From: an uncultured Eubacteriales bacterium
GTDB taxonomy: Bacteria > Bacillota > Clostridia > Peptostreptococcales > Anaerovoracaceae
DNA: 35,887 bases
Assembly (NCBI GenBank): GCA_902779185.1
Contig: CACZAM010000022.1
Location: forward strand, 1 to 35,887
Reading direction: 5' to 3'
In this document: positions 1 to 8,435 of the stretch, one piece after another
How the letters are laid out: every line of letters begins with the position of its first letter
Position numbering within the stretch: position 1 is the first letter of the stretch
Translations under genes and position numbers: made by a program
Notes under the pieces: generated by a model
The model's input: only the letters and a program-made list of their open reading frames with translations
The model's database searches: none
What the model was told of the DNA's origin: nothing

Positions 1-90
1 CGATGCAAACCTTGCAGCTCGCTATGGGGTTCGTCGGCAACTACGCCCCTTGTGGACTTTCACCACAGACTGACGGCATGCCCGTCATAC
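1..90 (-). mobile_element. 5' end of a probable group IIC intron (runs off the window)
   Basis: Read on the minus strand, the sequence from 90 downward starts GTATGACGGGCATG and soon contains GTGGTGAAAGTCCAC, then GGGGCGTAG and GAACCCC. This matches the style of domain I of bacterial group II introns, which begin GTGYG-like and carry a conserved GGTGAAAGTCC segment. The likely intron start lies immediately behind the terminator hairpin at 93-118, and class C introns are known to insert just after Rho-independent terminators. The catalytic domains and the reverse transcriptase would lie left of the window, so the assignment rests on about 90 bases and position. Confidence 0.6.
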
Positions 91-92
91 CG

Positions 93-118
93 AAAAAAGA
101 CGCCTCGCGTGAGGCGCC
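93..118 (-). terminator. Rho-independent terminator of the long operon
   Basis: On the minus strand a GC-rich hairpin (GACGCCTCGCG/CGCGAGGCGTC type, 9-10 bp) is followed by six T residues. It lies about 20 bases after the stop codon of the HD-RyR gene and should end the leftward operon. Confidence 0.85.
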
Positions 119-137
119 TTCGATTGCAGTCTGAGTA

Positions 138-2264
138 TCACTTGCTGTTGATCCTGTAGATCCGCAGGCCGTCGTACTTCTTTATCAGCTTGAGCATGCT
201 CTTCATCGGTTTCCAGTCCTTGCCCTGCTCTTCCGGCGGAAGCTGGTCATAATGGGCTTTGATCTCCTCTGTTGTAGGATTTCCGTCCATTGTCAGCTTG
301 TGCCTTCTGGTCTGCTCCCTGAGCGCAGCGCGGATCTGTTTCTCTGTAAGGCTTGCCGCCAGACCGAATTTTTCAGGATGCGAGATATCGAGATCCTTAT
401 CCTCATACTCGGTGCCGTAGCTCCAGCTCATTGCGATGTGCTCTCTCACCCATCTGTCGTGCTCCATTGGAGCTATCATGTCGAGCTCGTCCTGCGTGAA
501 TGAAGTGAGCATGTCGAAGTCTACAGGCTTGTCTGTGTAGAAGCAGCCTATCTCGTTGAGATACAGATCAAAGTTTCTGGCCTGACGGATGTTGGTCAGT
601 TTGTACTCGAGCGACATCTCATCGAATTCTTTCTCAAGCTGCTCTGTCTTGATCTTCTCCTCTTCGCCCTGATGGCTGTATCGTCCGTTGAGGGATACCG
701 CAAAGTCGTACAGGTGCAGGAAGTTGCTGTCCGAGAGGTATGTGTGCTTGACCTTTCTGTTGGCCCTTCTTACATCCGGAACTGCATCAAGAGGCATTAT
801 CGATGTATCGACTATGTGCCTTATCTCAGTGAGGAATATCTTTTCCTTTTCATTCATGTCGCTGTAAGCCTTGAGTCTCGGAGCCTCGCCTGCGGCTTCC
901 TTGCCGACTCTCTTTTTCAGTTTGGCCCAGGTATCATACTTTTCCCTGAACTCATCGATCTTAGGCGACTCTTCGGCGTCATAGTAGTAGACCGCGTTGA
1001 TGCTGCCGCCGCTGAAATCGAAGTCCGCGGCCATCGGATGCAGCTCGGTCCTGGAGTTGCGCCCGTAAGCCGTTCTGTCCCAGCACTGCAGTTCGTCGCA
1101 TATCATGAGCATGTAGGCCAGCGGATGGAGACTTGCCTTGAGCTCAGGTTTTCTGTCAGGATCCTTATAGAAGGAGATCGCGAACTTGAACAGGCTGTTA
1201 TGCAGCATGATCGCGGACAGAACATCGATGTGCGCGCTTGTTATGCTGTTGATCCCGCGCTGGCTGCCTATGGTCTCGAGCAGCTCCCTGCAGAGTCTTG
1301 CGGAGCTGAAGTAAGCGTGGTCCATGAAGTAGCCGTTTTCGTTAGGCTCACCCGGCTTGCTCTTCAGTTTGCCGAGCATGTACACTTCATCAAAATCGTA
1401 AGCTTCACCGAGCTTTTTCGTAATATCGTATGCCAGGAGCTCATCAGTGCTCTTGAAGTCTCTGTGATATATATCGCTGAATCTCTTCCTTGCCTCTTCA
1501 TTAAGATCAGTCAGCGAGTAGATGTCGTGGAATGCGAGGTATATCGTCCCCTTGCCTCTCTTCTTCTTGTCCACTTCGAAGTAAGACATGACCTGCTCGA
1601 AAGGTATCTCGAACGGATAGCCTATGTCGTGGAAGAGCGATGAGAGTCCCCAGTACTCGAGGAAGAAGTTCGCGGTCTTTGCCGACTTGCTCTCCTCAGA
1701 TTCCCCGCGCTTGAACCCGATCTGATCCTTGTAGAAGCTGCGGAATACCCGGCGGTATTTCTCGTTGTTCTCGTAGATGGCAAGCCCCAGCGCAAAGACG
1801 TATACCGAATGCGAGTAATGGTCTCTGTGCTTCATCAGGAGCGAGCTCGCGTTGGACTCGAATTCCGACAGGAGCTCGATCATGCTCTGCGAAGCTCCGT
1901 ATCTGCCTATGAACATCTCGAGGAAGCAGTAATAAACGGTGTACGCGTCTTCGGCAGTTCCCGAGTCAATGAAGTTGCCCAGCTCTCTCTCGAGGCACAG
2001 GCGGTCTATATCCATCTGCAGATTGTACGGAATCTGGTCTGCGGAGATGCTTCTGCCGGTGCACTGCGCGCCGTGGAATTCCGCTTCAGTGCTGTCATCA
2101 AATCTCAGGCCTTCGCATCTGTCGTGAAGGAACCTCAGAGCTGAGGACTTGAGGTCGTTGCGGTGTCTGCTGTTTTGATACAGAGGAGGCTGCTTAGGTC
2201 CGAGGTCCTTGCCGAATCTCTCCTTGTTAACTTCCCTCATTGTCTTGAATGCTGTATACGCCAT
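138..2264 (-). CDS. HD-domain phosphohydrolase-like protein with C-terminal RyR domain
   Basis: 708 aa, ATG start 15 nt after the stop of the preceding SLOG gene. An HD-type metal site is visible in the middle: HRDHYSHS near residue 145, LFHDIGYPF near 210 (the HD pair), LHNSLF near 355, and ICDELQCWDR near 390. The C-terminus (about 590-708) reads like a RyR domain (EHDRWVREH...SWSYG, then a KDWKPM...LRIYRI tail). RyR modules occur in prokaryotic conflict systems and are proposed ligand sensors. HD domains cleave phosphoester bonds of nucleotides or cyclic nucleotides. The substrate is not evident. As last gene of the operon beside a SLOG membrane protein, it may be a nucleotide-dependent effector or signal-degrading enzyme (inference). 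Confidence 0.7.
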   Translation of the reverse strand: MAYTAFKTMREVNKERFGKDLGPKQPPLYQNSRHRNDLKSSALRFLHDRCEGLRFDDSTEAEFHGAQCTGRSISADQIPYNLQMDIDRLCLERELGNFIDSGTAEDAYTVYYCFLEMFIGRYGASQSMIELLSEFESNASSLLMKHRDHYSHSVYVFALGLAIYENNEKYRRVFRSFYKDQIGFKRGESEESKSAKTANFFLEYWGLSSLFHDIGYPFEIPFEQVMSYFEVDKKKRGKGTIYLAFHDIYSLTDLNEEARKRFSDIYHRDFKSTDELLAYDITKKLGEAYDFDEVYMLGKLKSKPGEPNENGYFMDHAYFSSARLCRELLETIGSQRGINSITSAHIDVLSAIMLHNSLFKFAISFYKDPDRKPELKASLHPLAYMLMICDELQCWDRTAYGRNSRTELHPMAADFDFSGGSINAVYYYDAEESPKIDEFREKYDTWAKLKKRVGKEAAGEAPRLKAYSDMNEKEKIFLTEIRHIVDTSIMPLDAVPDVRRANRKVKHTYLSDSNFLHLYDFAVSLNGRYSHQGEEEKIKTEQLEKEFDEMSLEYKLTNIRQARNFDLYLNEIGCFYTDKPVDFDMLTSFTQDELDMIAPMEHDRWVREHIAMSWSYGTEYEDKDLDISHPEKFGLAASLTEKQIRAALREQTRRHKLTMDGNPTTEEIKAHYDQLPPEEQGKDWKPMKSMLKLIKKYDGLRIYRINSK

Positions 2265-2279
2265 TGTGTTCCCCCTTTT

Positions 2280-3902
2280 CTAAATGCCGAGATCCGGCTC
2301 ATATTTGCTCTGGTACGCGTACCAGTTTGCGTTCTCTCCGAGTTCGTCTTCCGCTATCCTTACGAGCAGCGGCTCCGACTCGCCCTTTTCCGCTATCTCA
2401 CGCTCTGCCTCTTCATACAATAATATCATTTTCAGGTGATCATCTATAACATTCGGCAGAGCAAGTTTTCCGTAATAATTCCCGGTGAAGACTGTCGCCG
2501 CCGAGAATGTTCCCATTGCAACCTTTATTATAACCCGAATCACATCATTTGTTTCAGGGCTGAACATAACTTTTCCGCCGAACAGCCCTCCGCATATTAT
2601 CTCGAAGGCCAGTGCCCCCACGTATATAAGTATAGTGAATATCAGGGCGGCGCGCACTATCCTGTCGTTCCTCATCAGCTGAGTCTCGCTCCGAAGCAGC
2701 GCCTTTTTGTGATACTCCTTCTGATCTGTTATCCATATCTTCAGAACGCTCTGCCTTTTACCGGCTGTGTCTCCGGCAGTGATCGCGGCCATTGCCCTGC
2801 TTACCCACGGCACGGCCACCTGGAGGTTCCACGGTATGAATTCCGCTACGCTCAGGGTAGTGCCCGCCATTTTCAGGTAGCTCTGCACACGGCACGCCTC
2901 CGCCAGTATCCTGTATTCAAGGTATCTTTCGCGGCATTTCGATTTCCCCGTGATAGTGTTGATCAGGAAGAGCATGATTATCATGATGCCGCACAGCACT
3001 ATCATGCCGTACCAGTCCACTTCATCGTACAGGAGGAACGCCATCGCGAGCACTACGGCGCATACCGACATTCCGGCAAGTATCCTTCTGTATCTGACCG
3101 CGCTGACCATGCTCATACGGTCCGCTGACTCGTATACCGCGCTGAGCCTTTCCTCAGACTCAGGCGGATCTTCCTGTTCACAGTCCGCGTTATATATGTC
3201 CGTGTCCCTGAGGACTCTTCTGAACCATGCCTCATCACCGTACACGGTGACTGCTCCGGCACCTTCGACGCTCCCCGGGGATCCTACAGGCGGTGTTTTG
3301 ATCTGCACCACCTGACCCTTGGCGTGCCTAAGCTGTTCTCCGGCCTCCCTGCTGAGATTCTCCAGCTTGAGCTGCGCAATGGATGATGTGCCGCAGCCGC
3401 CCTTGACCGGTTCCGAACCGTCCCACAGGGCCAGCAGCAGATGGCAGTGGTCCGCCACATATACGCCCGCCTGTCTGTAGAGATATTCGCGGCCTTCCTG
3501 CTCCGGCTCGGTATGCGGAGCTACGAAAGTCTTCATGGACTTTTCGGCCAGCTCATAGAGTCTTTCGAGCGGCTTTCCCGTAAAGTCCTTTGCGTATTCT
3601 TCTATTGGCATCGGAAGAACGCTCATGATCTCAAGCCCCATATCAAGAGCGATCTGGGCGCAAAGCTGGTCCGCACCCTCGGCAAGGCAGGTCATCACGA
3701 TGATCTGCGAATGCGGGCATCTTCTGCGGAGTTTGCTGATCTGCTCACGCACCGATTCCGTGATCTTCTCAAGATCCTGCTCTCTCATGCGCCTGTGGCC
3801 GGTCACGCCGACAATGACAGGTACCTTTCCCTTATTTTTCAACGATTTTTCTGACTGTACTGATGAGCCTGTCATCTGTATACGGTCTGATGATGTATCC
3901 AT
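2280..3902 (-). CDS. SLOG-family nucleotide-sensor domain fused to four membrane helices
   Basis: The start is taken at the ATG of MDTSSDR because AAGGAAG lies about 8 nt upstream. A more upstream ATG at 3950 has no clear ribosome site. The protein is about 540 aa and overlaps the preceding TIR gene by 71 nt. The N-terminal Rossmann-like domain shows VGVTGHR, CLAEGADQLCAQIAL and LLALWDG with a downstream G-rich GGCGTSS, the pattern of SLOG/LOG proteins that bind nucleotide-derived ligands. Four hydrophobic segments follow: two consecutive around ILAGMSVCAVVL and MIVLCGIMIIML, then ALIFTILIYVGALAF, then AMGTFSAATVF. SLOG-membrane pairs (for example with SLATT modules) are predicted pore-forming effectors in nucleotide-signal conflict systems. 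That function here is inference. Confidence 0.68.
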   Translation of the reverse strand: MDTSSDRIQMTGSSVQSEKSLKNKGKVPVIVGVTGHRRMREQDLEKITESVREQISKLRRRCPHSQIIVMTCLAEGADQLCAQIALDMGLEIMSVLPMPIEEYAKDFTGKPLERLYELAEKSMKTFVAPHTEPEQEGREYLYRQAGVYVADHCHLLLALWDGSEPVKGGCGTSSIAQLKLENLSREAGEQLRHAKGQVVQIKTPPVGSPGSVEGAGAVTVYGDEAWFRRVLRDTDIYNADCEQEDPPESEERLSAVYESADRMSMVSAVRYRRILAGMSVCAVVLAMAFLLYDEVDWYGMIVLCGIMIIMLFLINTITGKSKCRERYLEYRILAEACRVQSYLKMAGTTLSVAEFIPWNLQVAVPWVSRAMAAITAGDTAGKRQSVLKIWITDQKEYHKKALLRSETQLMRNDRIVRAALIFTILIYVGALAFEIICGGLFGGKVMFSPETNDVIRVIIKVAMGTFSAATVFTGNYYGKLALPNVIDDHLKMILLYEEAEREIAEKGESEPLLVRIAEDELGENANWYAYQSKYEPDLGI

Positions 3903-6531
3903 AGTTTTCTTCCTTCGCCCCCTGTCTGAGGGCGTCTTCATATTCTGCATCCGCGGTGATCAGCAGCGGAGTTTTGCATCTGTCGAGCCATTCATCCTTT
4001 TTCCATTTCCGGATCGCTTCAGCCGCATTGCCGGACGGCTTTCCAAGATCGATGAGCATGAGATCGGGAGCAGTCTCGTCAACCAGCTCGTAGGTCCGGT
4101 ATAGTTGGAAGTCCATATGGTCCATTACTACGAAGCCTCCGCTCAGCAGATCCTCCTTTTCGCGCTGCAGCTCTTCTGCTCTGTCTCTCAGCAGCGCCAC
4201 CCGGTACCGCCTGAGCTCCGGATGATCCCTGTAGAGATCATCTATCCTCCTGCGGAGATTCTCTTTCTTAGCTTTAAAGTCCAGATGCCGGCCCATCATA
4301 TATGCCTGGTTTCTCACAAACAGGGCTTCCTCCAGCATATTCGGGTCAGTATCTCCCTCAAAAGCGTTCTTCACAAGGCAGTCAGCAAGCGTGTCCAGAT
4401 CTTTCCTTGAGCCTGTCAGTCCGGCAAGCTTCCTTGCCAGAGCCAGTTCCTCTTTACGGTATTTATCGGCAAGCTCCGTGTTCCCCATCTGCGATTCCAG
4501 GTACGCAAGATCGCTGTACGCGTACATGTGGTCTTTATATACAGGCGCTATGTCCGGATCATCCTCGTGAGCCTCTAGGCACATGTGGAAACACCGCCTT
4601 GCCTCTTCTGTCTCACCCAGCCGCCTGTGACACACTCCTTTCCAGTAGTACAGATCCGCGTATCTCATTCCGGCTTCTCTGGCCTCTTCTATCTGCAGAT
4701 CAAATATTCTTATTCTCTTTCTGCAGTGCTCACATGCCTCATCTTTTCTCCCCATGTCATTATACAGGTTTTCCAGGCTGCTGTAGAGGAACGCCAGCTG
4801 CGTCTTCTGCTTAAAATCCGCTTTCTCAGCAGGGATAGTATCCGCCACTTCAGAAGCTTTGGCAAATATTTCCAGGGCTTCTTCATTTCTGCCGGCCTTC
4901 GCAAGCACCTCCGCATGAGATCTGTACTGACTAAGCAGATGTCTGGCTGCAGCCTTTCTGTATTCATCATCGCTGATGCTGAGCATTATCTCCTCAGCGC
5001 GCGCGTAGCTTTCGAGTGACTCCTCCGTCATGCTTCTGCTGTTATAAAGCGACCCGAGGAAGGCGTATACCATGCTGCATTCTCTTTTTATATCGTCTGA
5101 AGGCTCTTCGCTCAGGAGTTCTTCATACATTTCTATAGCTTCTTCATAATACCTTTTTGTCTGATAATAGTCATCGAAACTATGAAACATAGTTCCCATT
5201 TTTGTGGTGCAGAAAGCCAGGTCGTGCCTGCCTCCTGCCATTCCGCGCCGCACCTTTTCCTCTGCATATCCCCGGAGACAGGAAGCAGAATACATCGCCT
5301 GTTTATCATCCTTCAGTCTGAAGTATCTGTTAGCGAGCTGGTTTTCCTCCTTATAAAGCTCCTCAAGCAGCTCATCGGTCTTATCCGCATAATATCTTTC
5401 CTCCAGGCTGTCTCTGAGCTTCTTCTGCCACTGGGTAGAGGTCACCAGCGACTTCGGCACTCCCTTGCCGTGGAAGTACATGAACGAGAGCTTGCGCATC
5501 GCCTCCTCGAGCCCCGCCTCAGCGGCTTCTGTGATCAGCACGCGTGCCTTCTCCGTATCTACCTCCATATTGATGCCATCGAGGTATGCAAGTCCTATCA
5601 GGAACATGTGCTGTGGATCGTCCTTTCCGGTCTGAGAGGCGAATCGCTGCAGCTTTTCATTCAGCGCCTTCTCCCAGATATCATCCTCCGCGGCTGTTAC
5701 CTTACGCGGTATCCCCTCATAGCATCGCTCGAGTTCTGAGCTGTCGGTTTGCTCCATTTCAACCGGGAATATCGTTTTGCCGGCGCCGCAGGCTGCGGGA
5801 TATTCGTGGGTCATCACGTAATTCGGATCCTCCAGAAGCTGAGGCGTCACCACCATCGCGAAGAGGTCGGCGTCGTCAAGGGCCTGCAGTATCCCGTCAT
5901 TGAAATCCTCTCCCGGCACCAGGAACTCATCGTACCAGAAAGATATGTCGCGGTATCCGGGGTCCCTGTGGATCATGTGCATGAGCTCGCGCGCCATGGC
6001 GCGGTCCTTCTTGCGGTAGCTCAGGAAAATGCAGGCGTCAAAGGCATCCTTTATCCTCTGTATGGTCTCAGGAGATACCAGTACTTCGGAAAGGTATGCC
6101 GCGAGCTTCTTCTCAAACGGCTCAGCCGTCCTGTCTGAATCATCCGAATCGAGATACTGCAGGTTACCGAAGAGCTTGCTGTATCTGCCCGCCGGGTCTT
6201 TCTCCATAAGGATCGGAAGTACCGGGATATTGTGATCAAGGGCGTACGGGATCACCTTCGACATCGCCTCTGTCGGCTCTCTGAGGAGTTTTTGCGTAAC
6301 AGGGATAACAACCAGCTGCATATCCGCAAGCGTCTGAGTGAGATCCTCCGCGCTGACGCTTTTATGAAGCTCCGTCACATCACGGAAATAGACCATGCAG
6401 TCGGACTGGCCGTGCAGCATGCTTATCACGCGGCTGAGATACTCCTCATGATCATCGTCATGAGATATGAAGAACACCCTTGGCCTGCTGTTTTTATTGC
6501 TTATATCTCTGATCTTATATCCGAGTTTCAT
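3832..6531 (-). CDS. Double-TIR / Sel1-TPR protein with C-terminal receiver-like domain
   Basis: 899 aa. TIR-like domain 1 spans about 17-130 (RPRVFFISH; ADMQLVVIPVT) and has Val93 where a catalytic Glu is expected. TIR 2 spans about 165-285 (CIFLSYRKKDRA; FLVPGEDF; VVTPQLL) and keeps Glu243 in THEYPAA. A Sel1-type repeat (FLIGLAYLDGINMEVD...) and a long helical TPR array follow to about 770. The last 120 residues resemble a response-regulator receiver: LMLIDLGKP supplies the phospho-Asp position, then LLITADAEYEDA and IIRPYTDD, with Arg replacing the usual Lys. TIR domains often hydrolyse NAD+ or make NAD-derived signals. The start is 3 nt after the preceding stop, so translation is probably coupled. 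The receiver tail is absent from the three paralogues in this window. Confidence 0.78.
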   Translation of the reverse strand: MKLGYKIRDISNKNSRPRVFFISHDDDHEEYLSRVISMLHGQSDCMVYFRDVTELHKSVSAEDLTQTLADMQLVVIPVTQKLLREPTEAMSKVIPYALDHNIPVLPILMEKDPAGRYSKLFGNLQYLDSDDSDRTAEPFEKKLAAYLSEVLVSPETIQRIKDAFDACIFLSYRKKDRAMARELMHMIHRDPGYRDISFWYDEFLVPGEDFNDGILQALDDADLFAMVVTPQLLEDPNYVMTHEYPAACGAGKTIFPVEMEQTDSSELERCYEGIPRKVTAAEDDIWEKALNEKLQRFASQTGKDDPQHMFLIGLAYLDGINMEVDTEKARVLITEAAEAGLEEAMRKLSFMYFHGKGVPKSLVTSTQWQKKLRDSLEERYYADKTDELLEELYKEENQLANRYFRLKDDKQAMYSASCLRGYAEEKVRRGMAGGRHDLAFCTTKMGTMFHSFDDYYQTKRYYEEAIEMYEELLSEEPSDDIKRECSMVYAFLGSLYNSRSMTEESLESYARAEEIMLSISDDEYRKAAARHLLSQYRSHAEVLAKAGRNEEALEIFAKASEVADTIPAEKADFKQKTQLAFLYSSLENLYNDMGRKDEACEHCRKRIRIFDLQIEEAREAGMRYADLYYWKGVCHRRLGETEEARRCFHMCLEAHEDDPDIAPVYKDHMYAYSDLAYLESQMGNTELADKYRKEELALARKLAGLTGSRKDLDTLADCLVKNAFEGDTDPNMLEEALFVRNQAYMMGRHLDFKAKKENLRRRIDDLYRDHPELRRYRVALLRDRAEELQREKEDLLSGGFVVMDHMDFQLYRTYELVDETAPDLMLIDLGKPSGNAAEAIRKWKKDEWLDRCKTPLLITADAEYEDALRQGAKEENYGYIIRPYTDDRLISTVRKIVEK

Positions 6532-6534
6532 ATG

Positions 6535-7083
6535 TCAGTCGAACATCACACCCGGGAAACGGTCCGCAGTGCTCTTCCAGTCTATCCCGTAGCGCTCCTT
6601 GAGTATCCTCTTCTTGACGCTCCAGTAGTAGTGACAGTATCCGAGATATCCGCCTTCACCGGTCTCTTCTCTTATAAGCTTCTCCAGCTCAGGCTCTATC
6701 GCAAGGAACCGGTCCGTATACTCGACAGGATCCGCCCTATCCAGGCCGGTCTCCAGGTATTCTTCTATCTCTTCGGTGTATGTGCGCCCGAAATACAGCA
6801 GATGATCACAGTCCTTGAGCCCTTTCCAGAAGTTCAGCATCCTCTGATCATCAGCTGCCGATGTATCTCTGTATGTTTTTACTGTACCGGGCAGGATCTC
6901 TTCGACCACCCGCCTCAGATCTTCATCACGTCCGCAGTATACAGTATGCGATGAAAAGAAATCATCCGCCTTGCTGCAGACATCATCAGCGCTGATTTCT
7001 CCGTATTTGTACTCATCGATCAGCTTCTCCAGAAAATCTCTGGCTTTATCCCAGCCTATGCTTTGTTTCGTTGATGTGTCCAT
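6535..7083 (-). CDS. Unknown protein ending in a Tyr/Trp-rich conserved-looking motif
   Basis: 182 aa, soluble and acidic, mostly helical by eye, without a signal peptide or membrane segment. The C-terminus (GYLGYCHYYWSVKKRILKERYG, then IDWKS and PGVMFD) resembles a motif at the end of many uncharacterised Bacillota proteins, but I cannot name the family or role. It lies 3 nt upstream of the receiver-tailed TIR protein and 17 nt downstream of the phosphatase-TIR fusion, so it belongs to the same transcript. It could be an accessory or immunity-like partner, with no direct evidence. Confidence 0.6.
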   Translation of the reverse strand: MDTSTKQSIGWDKARDFLEKLIDEYKYGEISADDVCSKADDFFSSHTVYCGRDEDLRRVVEEILPGTVKTYRDTSAADDQRMLNFWKGLKDCDHLLYFGRTYTEEIEEYLETGLDRADPVEYTDRFLAIEPELEKLIREETGEGGYLGYCHYYWSVKKRILKERYGIDWKSTADRFPGVMFD

Positions 7084-7100
7084 AGTATTTTATCCGTAAA

Positions 7101-8435
7101 CTATTCGTTTCTTTCGTCAAATTTCGAATCTACATACTCGAATTCATCCATGTACGGGTAATCCCGCCAGAAATCATCCATCTTTTTCTTGTCTTTTCTG
7201 TATTCTTCCTGTATTTCAGGGACCGCCCGGCCTCCGAGCGTGCACAGTCTCTCCCTGAATTTGCGGTCTTCGTCTATGCTCAGGAAGCGGTCCATCCTGC
7301 TGCTCCTAGGCATAAGGTCGAACCTGATGCGCTTCCATCCTATCGCTCTGTACATCTCCTCGTCTGAGGCGTTTTCGAGCTTTCCGCCGTGCCAGCTCGT
7401 GACTTCCCTGGTGCGTATATTGCAGGTCCTCTCGTGCTCGTGCTTGAACCAGCGCTGATCATCGAGGTAATTCTCGTAATATGTAATGGCCAGATCCCAC
7501 TTGCGGTCCTTCCTCTTCTTGAATGAGCGAGGTCTTTGATCCTCATCCCGCTCGGTATCCGGCACCATGCCCTTCCGCGCAAAGGCTTTCAGGCACTTTT
7601 CCGCAAATTCCGGATCATCCGGCTTCGTGGCTATGGTATCGCCGTCCTCACTGCAGTACTCCCAGTACTTTTCATTCGTCTCGATCGCGAGATACGGGAT
7701 CTCCATGAGCTCAGCAAAGCTGTCCGCCGCGTATCTTATATGCGAGAAGCGCTCGCACGGGGTCTCGAGTGTGACGTACAGGCTGCAGTCTTCGATCTTG
7801 TCCGAGCGGCTGCCGCTCCACAGCACTCCGTCGAGCACCATCCTGTCGTACGAGACGTGGAATCCCATCTCATTGAGAATGCTGACTGTTTCGGCAGCTA
7901 TGTCAGCGTCCCACTCGCTGAAGCTGAGGTAGATGTACGGCTTCTGTCCTCTGTAAGGCCGGTGCTCAAAGAAATTCGGGCCCAGCCCCTCGCTCCTTAT
8001 CTGCTCGGCGCGGAGGCTTCTCATATATGTGAAGACCACGTTGGCCTGCTCATCCGTCTCGATGGCCTTGCTGGAGTAATTCCTCCGTATGTAGCCTATA
8101 GGGTCTCTGATGCCGTGCCTTGCGAGCACGCATGCAGCGACATAACCGGTCCTTCCGTGGCCGCCGGCGCAAAAAAGCCCCACTTTCTTCCCTTCCTCGA
8201 GCCTGTCGCATATTTTATCTACAAGATCATGCAGCACATCGACCGGAAGCACATTCCTGTCCACTATAGGATAATAGAGGATCTCGCCGCGGAATCCCGT
8301 ATTCCATATGCTTCCGTCAAGATAAGCTAGCGGAACAAGAACGTCCGCACCGTGACGGACCATTTTCCCCGCGTCTGCAACGCTTCCGAGAATGAGTCCC
8401 GGTATTATTTCACACATTTCACTGTATCCGCTCAT
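7101..8435 (-). CDS. Dual-specificity phosphatase fused to a TIR-like domain
   Basis: The start is set at the ATG of MSGYSEM because it forms an ATGA overlap with the preceding stop codon; 444 aa. Residues 1-150 are a tyrosine/dual-specificity phosphatase: the catalytic loop is Cys89-AGGHG-Arg95 within GLFCAGGHGRTG, with an upstream LVPLAYLDGSIW segment. From about 165, KPYIYLSFSEWD starts a TIR-like fold (SYDRMVLDGVLW; DCSLYVTLETP), and no obvious TIR catalytic Glu is present. The C-terminal 150 residues are charged and unassigned. The phosphatase may act on phosphoproteins, phosphorylated RNA ends or nucleotides (some DSP-fold enzymes remove RNA 5' phosphates). The sequence does not decide which. 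It is embedded in the TIR operon. Confidence 0.72.
   Translation of the reverse strand: MSGYSEMCEIIPGLILGSVADAGKMVRHGADVLVPLAYLDGSIWNTGFRGEILYYPIVDRNVLPVDVLHDLVDKICDRLEEGKKVGLFCAGGHGRTGYVAACVLARHGIRDPIGYIRRNYSSKAIETDEQANVVFTYMRSLRAEQIRSEGLGPNFFEHRPYRGQKPYIYLSFSEWDADIAAETVSILNEMGFHVSYDRMVLDGVLWSGSRSDKIEDCSLYVTLETPCERFSHIRYAADSFAELMEIPYLAIETNEKYWEYCSEDGDTIATKPDDPEFAEKCLKAFARKGMVPDTERDEDQRPRSFKKRKDRKWDLAITYYENYLDDQRWFKHEHERTCNIRTREVTSWHGGKLENASDEEMYRAIGWKRIRFDLMPRSSRMDRFLSIDEDRKFRERLCTLGGRAVPEIQEEYRKDKKKMDDFWRDYPYMDEFEYVDSKFDERNE

Noticed and set aside
3-134. Plus-strand open frame at the left edge
   Set aside because: It lies on the group II intron-like segment and runs through the terminator hairpin; such frames over introns are common artefacts.
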